Shown here: positions 27,183 to 35,041 of the stretch, piece after piece
How positions within the stretch are numbered: position 1 is the first letter of the stretch
Layout: the number at the start of each line of letters is the position of its first letter
Assembly: GCF_013393905.1 (NCBI RefSeq)
Contig: NZ_CP040273.1
Location: 62,001-126,000, forward strand
Direction of reading: 5' to 3'
Length of the DNA stretch: 64,000 nt
From: Nostoc sp. C052
Lineage (GTDB): Bacteria > Cyanobacteriota > Cyanobacteriia > Cyanobacteriales > Nostocaceae
Translations under genes and position numbers: made by a program
The notes under the pieces: generated by a model
Told to the model about the DNA's origin: nothing
The model's database searches: none
The model's input: the letters and a program-made list of their open reading frames with translations, nothing else

Positions 27183-28512
27183 GCTTTTGATAAAAACGGA
27201 AGAGTTTAAAAATTCGGGCGTTGGCAGAATACCAAAAGATTGGCAAATCAAAACTTTAGAGGAATGTGTTTGTCCTGATGCACAAATTACTTATGGAATT
27301 GTCCAAGCTGGGCCTCACATAGAAGATGGTATTCCTTATATTCGTACTGGCGATATGGCCGGGGATAAGTTAAAACTTGAGGGACTCTTAAGAACTTCCC
27401 CAAAAATTGCACTTTCATATCGCCGTTCAGAAGTTAAAACTGGTGAAATTGTATGTGCGATTAGAGCTACTGTGGGTAAAGTTTTAGAGGTTCCACCCGA
27501 ATTAGATGGTGCAAATCTAACTCAAGGGACTGCACGTATATCTCCTAATCATAATATCAACAATCGTTTTTTGTTATGGGTACTACGCTCAAGTTATGCA
27601 CAGCTTCAGTTCAATCTGGCAGTTAAAGGGACGACTTTTGCAGAAATTACTTTAGAAAATTTAAGAAAGATAAAAGTTCCACTTCCTTCAAGTCAAGAAG
27701 AACAAGAAAAAATCTCAGCAATTTTGGATACGGTGGATGAAGCGATCACACGCACATCTTCCCTTATTATAAAACTTAAACAAACCAAAGCCGGACTACT
27801 GCAAGACTTGCTCACACGCGGGTTAGATGAGAATGGCAAATTGAGAGATCCACAAGCGCATCCTGAACAATTTAAAGACTCATCATTGGGACGAATACCT
27901 TTTGACTGGCAATATAAACGTTTGGAGGAAATCGCTTTAAAAGTTACTGACAGAGATCATACAACTCCTACCTATTTAGAAAATGGAGTAATTCTCGTGT
28001 CTCCAGTTAATTTTATTAATGACGAAGATATAAATTTTGCAGATTGTAAACGTATTTCTTACTCTGCTCACCTTCAAAACCGAAAAAAAACTGATATTTG
28101 CTGTGGAGACATAATTTTGCACAGAATTGGTGCAGGCTTAGGACGAGTAAGGCTTGTTACTCAGGAAATGCCAGAATTTAGTATTCTGCATAGCTTATGT
28201 ATGGTTCGTCCTAATGAAAACTGGGTCATTCCTTTTTATCTGTTATGGACTTTCAGAACACACACAACTCAAGCACAAATGGATCTGGGAACACAAAGTA
28301 TAGGTGTACCGGATTTGGGACTTGATAAAATCTTATCTCTTATTTTTCCTGTGCCGCCTTTGTCAGAGCAGAGAAAGATAGTTGATGCTCTTAATGCTCA
28401 TCAAGACGGCATCCGCAAAGAAGAAGTCTACCTTAACAAACTCAAACTTAAAAAACAGGGACTCATGCAAGACTTGTTAACCGGAAAAGTGCGAGTCAAA
28501 AATATTAAATAA
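27175..28512 (+). CDS. hsdS: Type I restriction-modification specificity subunit
   Basis: 445 residues with the two-fold HsdS plan. Target-recognition domain 1 (about 10-165, starting FKNSGVGRIPKDWQIKTLEE) and a helical spacer (EEQEKISAILDTVDEAI, then GLLQDLLTRG) are followed by target-recognition domain 2 (about 230-395, starting FKDSSLGRIPFDWQYKRLEE) and a second spacer ending GLMQDLLTGKVRV. Each domain reads one half of a bipartite DNA target. It overlaps the preceding gene by 8 bases. The frame is complete. Confidence 0.9.
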   Translation: MHELLIKTEEFKNSGVGRIPKDWQIKTLEECVCPDAQITYGIVQAGPHIEDGIPYIRTGDMAGDKLKLEGLLRTSPKIALSYRRSEVKTGEIVCAIRATVGKVLEVPPELDGANLTQGTARISPNHNINNRFLLWVLRSSYAQLQFNLAVKGTTFAEITLENLRKIKVPLPSSQEEQEKISAILDTVDEAITRTSSLIIKLKQTKAGLLQDLLTRGLDENGKLRDPQAHPEQFKDSSLGRIPFDWQYKRLEEIALKVTDRDHTTPTYLENGVILVSPVNFINDEDINFADCKRISYSAHLQNRKKTDICCGDIILHRIGAGLGRVRLVTQEMPEFSILHSLCMVRPNENWVIPFYLLWTFRTHTTQAQMDLGTQSIGVPDLGLDKILSLIFPVPPLSEQRKIVDALNAHQDGIRKEEVYLNKLKLKKQGLMQDLLTGKVRVKNIK

Positions 28513-28551
28513 TATAAATTATTTAGCACTGCTAATAACTAAATAAATATT

Positions 28552-29068
28552 ATGCTTACGCCTATTTATCACATCACCAATATTAAAAATCTACAATCTA
28601 TCCTTAAAATAGGTGGTTTAATAGCTAATAATAGGCTTAAGCAACTGTATGGCCCCTACGCTAATAACCTCAATCACGTCTTGAAACACATCGAAGGGCA
28701 TTACATTCGGGGCTACGGTGATGGAACTAGCAAAGCCGAAAGTGCAGAAATTTATGTATTGCCTGACGGTAGAGAAGCAGCACAAGCTTTTTTAGAAATA
28801 GAACAAGATGCCCAGAAGCATTTAGAGCGAGTTAGCAACCTCATATATGGCTTTGAAACGCCTTACGGCATGGAACTTGCTAGCAACAGTCCACTAGGTT
28901 GCGACCAAAGAATCTAACCCAGCACAAAATAGTGAGCAGGCGATCGCCCTGGTACATGAATGGAGCGATCATAAGCGTAAGCTATTTAAGCCTAAACATA
29001 TTCGTAAAGCTTGGCAGCGTTTACATGAGCAAAACTGGCTCAACATTAAAGAGCAAACAACTTCCTGA
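28552..29068 (+). pseudogene. Collapsed darTG toxin-antitoxin remnant (darT start fused to darG end)
   Basis: The first 30 codons (MLTPIYHITNIKNLQSILK) are the N-terminus of a DarT DNA ADP-ribosyltransferase. The frame then jumps to LYGPYANNLNHVLKHIEGHY and GFETPYGMEL, which belong to the C-terminal region of the antitoxin DarG. At about 28873 a short indel shifts the frame. In the restored frame, LATVH is followed by TAG where Trp is expected, then VATKES and FKPKHIRKAWQRLHEQNWL continue the DarG tail to a TGA at 29068. The toxin catalytic core and the DarG macrodomain are gone, so nothing functional remains. Its 3' end overlaps the reverse-transcriptase gene by 23 bases. Confidence 0.75.
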
Positions 29069-30566
29069 ATATTATCTCAAGGAAGTTACCAATAAAATTC
29101 CATGATATAGTTTGGCTTGCCCCTTTATCCTGTATGGCTTTACTATCATTCATTTGACTTAAAGAACAATTAGGTTTCTCACATAAACACTTTTTTCGTT
29201 TATGAAGTCTGTAATACTCTTGCTCAAGAGTAATTAATCTTGCATTTTTAAAATCTGATTTCTTCAGCCGAAGTTGATACTTTGTATAAAAATGTTTGCT
29301 AACTTCTTTACGAATCCATTTATCCAATTCACGTATTTGTTGGATGTCTGTAATACCCATAAAAAATCCCATCCAACTTTTTATTCTTTCTCCTAACACA
29401 CCACTGCATTCATCACATATTTTTTCACCACGCCCAGTTACTTTTTTATTAATCACATATTTGATAAAAAAGTTAAATCTACGTTTGGAATTTTCACCAG
29501 TTTTATAAGATGGCTCTTTATTAATCTTTTCTATAATTCTTTCCTGGAATCTTAAAATGTTTCCTGGTTTAACTTTGATATGCTCAAGATTGAATTGAAA
29601 GCCAACAAACTCTAGAAAATCTTTAGCTATATCAACATATTTGGTTTTACTTTCATCAGCATGTAATTCTAGCTTTATATCTTGCAACTTTTGAGCAACT
29701 TCTTGATGTACTAGAGGAATTAATTCTTTTTCTTTTAAAAGTATTACAAAATCATCCGCATAACGGACGTATCTCAGAGAATATTTTTTCGATAAATCAT
29801 TGAGAACCCAACAATCAAATTCATGTAAATATAAATTTGCTAGCATTCCCGAAAGTACACCACCTTGAGGAATACCCTGAGTTCTTATAATTCTTTGATT
29901 ATTTAGAATAGGCTTATGATGATGAAAAAAACGGTATCCGTATGTTTTGCCACGTTGGTTTTTATGTGGAAGTCCACCAGTTTTTATAAACCGTCTTAAT
30001 AATTTAGTAGCTAGAGTATTTTGACCAAACTTTATCTCTATAATTTCAAAAAGATATTCGTGAGATAGATTATCGAAAAATTTTACTATATCAGCATCTA
30101 AGGCAAATATAAAACCTTGTTTAATATAATAATGAATCAAGCTTGCTGCATAGGGTGCAGACTTTCCCTTTCTATATGCAAAAGATACTTTATCAAGTCT
30201 AGATGTAGCTTGAAAATCTTTTTCTATTTCTTTGTAAATAGCATCATACAATACTTTTTGGACAATAACATCGCGTATAGTAGCAATCGATAAAACTCGC
30301 TTTCCACCAGATGGCTTGGGAATCTCTATTTCTCGAAAAGTATAAAACTGATATGTACCTTTAAGTAATCTATTTGATAAAAGCTGACAACGTAAATCAA
30401 GTTCCTTTTTAAAGGTTGGGTAAGAAATACCATCTACCCCCATCTGCACTTTTGGCTCACCCTGCTGCAAGAAATCCGTTTTTTGTTGTTCGTAAGCTTT
30501 AAACGCAGCCTTTAGCTTCTCCGGCTGAAAGTATTCAGTGAGTAAATCGTCCAAGGATCTGGACAT
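29046..30566 (-). CDS. Stand-alone group II-like reverse transcriptase
   Basis: About 506 residues from MSRSLDDLLTEYF at 30566; a longer frame to 30644 would run through the leader hairpins. RT motifs in order: IPKPSGGKRVLSIATIRD (RT1-2), FALDADIVKFFDN (RT3), QGIPQGGVLSGMLANLYL (RT4), and the catalytic RYVRYADDFVILL (RT5, YADD at about 269-272). After the fingers/palm comes a helical thumb-like part, CDEC, RIKSWMGFFMGI, and a terminal CLCEKPNC, so a Cys-rich zinc site is possible. No HNH endonuclease and no intron domain V follow. It is antisense to, and inside, the type I R-M locus. Confidence 0.85.
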   Translation of the reverse strand: MSRSLDDLLTEYFQPEKLKAAFKAYEQQKTDFLQQGEPKVQMGVDGISYPTFKKELDLRCQLLSNRLLKGTYQFYTFREIEIPKPSGGKRVLSIATIRDVIVQKVLYDAIYKEIEKDFQATSRLDKVSFAYRKGKSAPYAASLIHYYIKQGFIFALDADIVKFFDNLSHEYLFEIIEIKFGQNTLATKLLRRFIKTGGLPHKNQRGKTYGYRFFHHHKPILNNQRIIRTQGIPQGGVLSGMLANLYLHEFDCWVLNDLSKKYSLRYVRYADDFVILLKEKELIPLVHQEVAQKLQDIKLELHADESKTKYVDIAKDFLEFVGFQFNLEHIKVKPGNILRFQERIIEKINKEPSYKTGENSKRRFNFFIKYVINKKVTGRGEKICDECSGVLGERIKSWMGFFMGITDIQQIRELDKWIRKEVSKHFYTKYQLRLKKSDFKNARLITLEQEYYRLHKRKKCLCEKPNCSLSQMNDSKAIQDKGASQTISWNFIGNFLEIIFRKLFAL

Positions 30567-30730
30567 ATTTTTATTTTGTAGTGATTTAATTATTTGGAAG
30601 TGCTTACTGCTAAGGCGGACAGAGAACGCTAGACACTCCCTCAACCTGTCTCCTCTACTATGGTGTAGAGTATAACCAATACCTATTATTTCTAACAGGT
30701 ATAAAGAAACTCCTAGTAAGGTGGATCTTT
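30567..30730 (-). other. Structured leader upstream of the reverse transcriptase, possible ncRNA
   Basis: On the minus strand upstream of the RT start are hairpins: ATACCT / AGGTAT (30676-30699) and CTCTAC / GTAGAG around ACCATA (30654-30671). A pair GACAG / CTGTC (about 30619-30649) encloses a loop of about 20 bases. The rest of the 30645-30960 gap is AT-rich. Stand-alone bacterial RTs often use a neighbouring structured RNA as template or primer, so this leader is a candidate. No group II intron ends or domain V were seen. Confidence 0.35.
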
Positions 30731-30960
30731 ATTGTTTCTTCCATATCTGTATATTAGCACAGTTGGAACAGCAGCCCTCTTGGGTTCAAGGCAGGTTCAA
30801 AGACCTAACCCAGCATTATTAGACAGCATATCATCAGTTATTAATCTATTGCTTGTAACTGAACTTTCCTATACCAAAAAAACACAAATTAAGTATTATC
30901 ACCCTAAAAGTATAGAGTAAATTCATTAAAATCATTCTATAAGACTTGTAAAAATAATTT

Positions 30961-33900
30961 ATGCCCCAACAAACTCCTGAGTATATTCATGTAGAACTGC
31001 CTATCGTTCAACAACTCACCAGTATGGGTTGGCAGTACATTGAAGGAGATTGGGACAATGCCGAAGTTACCGAACGAGAGAATTTCAAGCAAGTTCTACT
31101 GACAGAGCGCCTCAAAGCTGCTATCAAACGCATCAACCTGGATAACAACGGTAATCTCTGGCTTGATGATCTTCAAGTTCAAGCCGCAGTTAGTCAGTTA
31201 GAACGTCTGGGTGCAAATAGATTAATGGAAGCTAACCAAGCCGCTACAGAATTGCTACTCAAAGGCACTACTGTTTTAGGACAAGACGGTAAACAGCATA
31301 CGGTACATTTTATTGAATTTGACCCTGAACATTGCGATCGCAACGATTTTCTCGCCGTCAATCAATACCGAGTAGACCCGCCTTGGGCAACAGGTAATCG
31401 GGGGTTTATTGTCCCAGACATGGTACTACTTGTTAACGGCATTCCTCTAGTAGTGATTGAATGTAAAAGTCCCAATTTAGATAACCCGATAACTGAAGCA
31501 ATTCAAGACTTATTGAAATATTCCAACCAACGGGGTAGCAGTCAACCAGAAGGCGCAGAAAAATTATTCCACTACAATCTGCTGATGATAGCAGCCTCTA
31601 GAGGACGGGCAACAGCCGGAACCATCGGCGCAAATTATGAACATTATGTTGATTGGAAAGATACCATTCCCAGCCCCCAAGCGGAAATTGCTGCACAATC
31701 AGGCGTTTCTGAATTGAATTTTCGCCAAACCCTCATCGCCGGAATGCTGAAACCAGCTAATCTGATCGACATCTTTCATAATTTCACTCTATTTAAAACC
31801 AGTGGCGGACGCACCATCAAAATTGTTCCCCGTTACCAGCAATATCGGGCAGTTTATAAAGCACTGCACCGACTTCAACACAATCAAACCCGCGCCGAAC
31901 ATGGCACAGATGACCAACGCGGTGGCATTATCTGGCATACCCAAGGTTCAGGTAAAAGCCTGACAATGGTTTACCTAATTCGGAAAATTCGCACTATCCC
32001 AGAATTACGCCGCTTTAAAATTGTTGTTGTCACTGATCGCCGCGACTTAGAAAAACAACTTGCAGATACCGCCGTCCTCACTGGGGAACCATTGCAAAAG
32101 GCTAAAAACGTCAAAAAGCTAGAACAATACTTGCAACAACCAGGCGCTGGCTTAGTCTTCGGAATGATCCAGAAATTTAAAAGTGGAGAGGATTCTGATG
32201 AAGAAGCAGAAATAGAACCAATTCCGAAAAACCTCAATCCTTCGGAAAATATCTTAGTGCTAATTGACGAAGCACACCGTTCTCACGCCAAAACCCTCCA
32301 CACTAATTTATTAGAAGCCTTACCTAACTGTGTCCGTATCGGCTTCACTGGTACACCGATTGTCAAAGCTGCCAAAAAAACCACGCTGCAAATTTTTGGT
32401 TCATTTATCGACGAATACAATATCCGCCAATCCCAAGAAGATAAAGTCACTTTACCCATTGTCTACGAAGGGTTAGAAGCTAGAGGTACTGTAACCCAAG
32501 GTGATGACCTCGACAAACTTTTTGAAATTATCTTTGCTGATAAAACCCCTGAAGAACGGGCGCAAATTAAAGCTAAGTACGCAACTAAAACCCAAGTTGG
32601 CGAAGCGCGGGAATTAATTAAAGCCAAAGCTAAAAGTATGCTGCATCATTATATTGAGCGCATTTTAGCAGGAGGCTTTAAAGCGCAAGTAGTCGCCTCT
32701 ACCCGTCTCGCTGCCGTCCGTTACCAAGAGGCGTTTGTGGAAGCGCAAGGGGAAATAGTCCAGCAGCTAGAACACCGCGCACCCCTTCTGCAAAGTCTCA
32801 ATACGGAGGCTTTAGAATCGCTTGATGCCGAAACTCGTTTTTTTGCTCAAGCACTCCCACATCTTGAAATCATACGCAAACTAGAATTTGCTGCTATCAT
32901 CTCCGGTGATAAAGGAGATGACGGTAGTTGGAAAAAGTGGACAGATAAAAGTCAACAGGAGATTAATATTGAGAAATTTAAAAAGTCTTTAGACGAAGAT
33001 AGTTTAGCGATTTTAATTGTAAAAAATATGCTACTAACAGGTTTTGATGCACCGTTAGAACAAGTTTTATATTTAGACAGGTCGCTAAAGGAATACGAAT
33101 TGCTGCAAGCGATCGCTCGTGTTAACCGAGTGTATGACGATAAAAAAACAGAAGGGTTAGTGGTCGATTATTACGGTGTTGATATCGCTGCTGCACTCTC
33201 GGCTTATGAAAATCTTGATACAGAATCTGCCTGGTTTGATATCCGTACAGAATTGCCAAGGTTGCGCGACAAACACCAGCGAGTTATTGCTCTATTTACT
33301 GAAAAGGGCTGCACAATTGATGATGTAGATGCTTGTGTAGACTTACTCAAAGATGAACGTCTCAGAGTTGAATTTAACGACTATTTAAAAGACTTTCTCA
33401 ACACTCTTGATACAATATTGCCGCGTTCAGAAGCACGTCAGCCCTATAATTTTGTTCGAGATGCCAAAAAACTAGGCTTTATTAAAAAAGCTGTTGCTGA
33501 CCTCTACAGAGATGAAAAACTTAACATCGTTAGCGCCAAAGAGAAAGTTAGAGCATTAATAGACCAATATATTGAATCGCAAGGTATTGACCCAAAAGTA
33601 CCACCGATTGATATAATGTCACTGGATTTTAAAACCCATGTCCAGCGCCATCGCTCGATTAAAGCACAAGCCGCAGAAATGGAATTCGCTGCCCGTCATC
33701 ATATCAGCATAAATTATGAAGAAGACCCAGTTTACTACAAAAATTTAAGTGAAAAGCTAACAGAAATTCTGGAATCTTTAGCTGATAACTGGGAAGAAAA
33801 AGTTGAAGCTTTGCGGAAATATATAGAACAAATCCAAACTACCCGTACTACGGATGAGACTGGATTAGATCCTAAAACTCAAATGCCATTTCTCAACATT

Positions 33901-34143
33901 TTAGGTGAATATTCCCACAAACAACTCCCCGAACTTGCTCAAGCAACTGTGGAAATTATCGAACATATCCGCCAAGAAGTACGACGGGTAAATTGGGGTA
34001 GCCAAATAGTCCAAGAGGATTTAAGGAGGTGGATAGCAGGCTACTTGGACGATCATGATTTGGTGAGTTACAACCAACTCGAAGAAGTTGCGGATAAATT
34101 AGTCCAACTAGCTAGGAGAAATCGTGATAATTTAATGGCATGA
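30961..34143 (+). CDS. hsdR: Type I restriction endonuclease/translocase subunit
   Basis: 1060 residues. The N-terminal PD-(D/E)XK nuclease is visible as PDMVLLVNGIPLVVIECKSP near residue 155. The translocase motor has Walker A WHTQGSGKSLTM near 325, Walker B LVLIDEAHRSH near 435, and RIGFTGTPI. Later LLTGFDAPLEQVLYLDR and ARVNRVYDDK are helicase motifs V-VI. The C-terminal helical domain binds the methylase core. It cleaves unmodified DNA after ATP-driven translocation. It is separated from hsdS by 2.4 kb holding the darTG remnant and the antisense RT. It overlaps the next gene by 4 bases (ATGA). Confidence 0.92.
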   Translation: MPQQTPEYIHVELPIVQQLTSMGWQYIEGDWDNAEVTERENFKQVLLTERLKAAIKRINLDNNGNLWLDDLQVQAAVSQLERLGANRLMEANQAATELLLKGTTVLGQDGKQHTVHFIEFDPEHCDRNDFLAVNQYRVDPPWATGNRGFIVPDMVLLVNGIPLVVIECKSPNLDNPITEAIQDLLKYSNQRGSSQPEGAEKLFHYNLLMIAASRGRATAGTIGANYEHYVDWKDTIPSPQAEIAAQSGVSELNFRQTLIAGMLKPANLIDIFHNFTLFKTSGGRTIKIVPRYQQYRAVYKALHRLQHNQTRAEHGTDDQRGGIIWHTQGSGKSLTMVYLIRKIRTIPELRRFKIVVVTDRRDLEKQLADTAVLTGEPLQKAKNVKKLEQYLQQPGAGLVFGMIQKFKSGEDSDEEAEIEPIPKNLNPSENILVLIDEAHRSHAKTLHTNLLEALPNCVRIGFTGTPIVKAAKKTTLQIFGSFIDEYNIRQSQEDKVTLPIVYEGLEARGTVTQGDDLDKLFEIIFADKTPEERAQIKAKYATKTQVGEARELIKAKAKSMLHHYIERILAGGFKAQVVASTRLAAVRYQEAFVEAQGEIVQQLEHRAPLLQSLNTEALESLDAETRFFAQALPHLEIIRKLEFAAIISGDKGDDGSWKKWTDKSQQEINIEKFKKSLDEDSLAILIVKNMLLTGFDAPLEQVLYLDRSLKEYELLQAIARVNRVYDDKKTEGLVVDYYGVDIAAALSAYENLDTESAWFDIRTELPRLRDKHQRVIALFTEKGCTIDDVDACVDLLKDERLRVEFNDYLKDFLNTLDTILPRSEARQPYNFVRDAKKLGFIKKAVADLYRDEKLNIVSAKEKVRALIDQYIESQGIDPKVPPIDIMSLDFKTHVQRHRSIKAQAAEMEFAARHHISINYEEDPVYYKNLSEKLTEILESLADNWEEKVEALRKYIEQIQTTRTTDETGLDPKTQMPFLNILGEYSHKQLPELAQATVEIIEHIRQEVRRVNWGSQIVQEDLRRWIAGYLDDHDLVSYNQLEEVADKLVQLARRNRDNLMA

Positions 34144-34838
34144 CAAGCATCACCTTTGGCGACCTGAGTTTTGAAATTCGCCATAGTTCCAAACGCCGCA
34201 CCGTAGGTATTACCGTCGAACGTGACGGTAAATTAGTCTTAGCTTCTCCCCCAGAAGTACCAATAGAAACATTAGAAAAAATTGTCAGCGAGAAACGTTA
34301 CTGGATTTACAGTAAACTTTTAAAAAAAGAGTCGTTAAATCCACCAGCTAATGTTAAAGAATATGTATCAGGTGAAGGTTTTTATTATCTAGGACGCAGC
34401 TATCGCCTGAAAGTAGTGGAGCGAGTTCAACAACAGCCATCTCTGAGACTCTATCAAAGCCGCTTCGAGTTACAGCAGCCAGCACAAGTTCAAGGCCGAG
34501 AATACTTTATTCAGTGGTATCGGGAACACCTTCAGCCAATTGTAGAACAACAAATTGCCACACTGATTAAACGAGTTACTACTTCGCCTCGTTCAATACA
34601 AGTACGTGAGTTAGGGAATCGTTGGGGTTCTTGCGGACACAAAGGGGATTTATATTTTCACTGGCGAGTAGCAATGCTACCACGGACGATGATTGAGTAT
34701 TTGGCAGTTCATGAATTAGTGCATCTAATTGAACCTGATCACAGCACTGCATTTTGGCATAGGGTGGAGCGTATTGTGCCAGATTATCTTGAGCGAAAGC
34801 AGTGGTTAGCTGAGAATGGGGCAATTTATAACCTCTAG
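34140..34838 (+). CDS. YgjP-type M48 metallopeptidase linked to type I R-M
   Basis: 232 residues with the zinc site HELVHLIEPDHS (HExxH) near residue 200 and upstream RELGNRWGSCGHKGDLYFHW, the signature of YgjP/DUF45 metallopeptidases. Such genes often sit at the end of type I R-M operons; the role there is unclear. Start ATG overlaps the hsdR stop, showing co-translation. The frame is complete and the active-site residues are present. Confidence 0.85.
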   Translation: MTSITFGDLSFEIRHSSKRRTVGITVERDGKLVLASPPEVPIETLEKIVSEKRYWIYSKLLKKESLNPPANVKEYVSGEGFYYLGRSYRLKVVERVQQQPSLRLYQSRFELQQPAQVQGREYFIQWYREHLQPIVEQQIATLIKRVTTSPRSIQVRELGNRWGSCGHKGDLYFHWRVAMLPRTMIEYLAVHELVHLIEPDHSTAFWHRVERIVPDYLERKQWLAENGAIYNL

Positions 34839-34885
34839 AAAAATAATTAAGAGCGATCGCATTTAGACAAAGTTGAAAGAATGTA

Positions 34886-35041
34886 TCAAACTTCCACAAA
34901 TTTTTGGTAATTTCCCATCTTTATAAATCTTATAAAACACCTCTGGCAATGTCCATCTATCCACAATGCTGAAATTTTAAACCTTGCACCGTAGTTAGGA
35001 CATCCCGAAAGTAAATGTAATTTTATATGCTTGTAGCTCAT
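34886..35041 (-). CDS. Small Cys-containing protein overlapping the truncated methylase gene
   Basis: 51 residues: MSYKHIKLHLLSGCPNYG, then HCQRC after a short basic stretch. The CPNY...CQRC pattern looks like a zinc ribbon in which one Cys is replaced by Tyr. Its ATG overlaps the stop of the 35038-37164 gene (ATGA), so it may be coupled to it. Too small for an ordinary ORF cut-off. It could be a real small protein or the frame that happened to follow a deletion junction. Confidence 0.4.
   Translation of the reverse strand: MSYKHIKLHLLSGCPNYGARFKISALWIDGHCQRCFIRFIKMGNYQKFVEV

Noticed and set aside
30732..30920. Small plus-strand frame and a tRNA-like run (GCACAGTTGGAACAGC, GGTTCAAAG) between the RT and hsdR
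   Set aside because: The frame has no ribosome site or motif. The tRNA-like words cannot be folded into a complete cloverleaf with paired acceptor, anticodon and D stems.
29046..30960. Complete group II intron around the RT
   Set aside because: No domain V-like hairpin follows the RT and no intron boundary motif was found; the downstream sequence is the darTG remnant.
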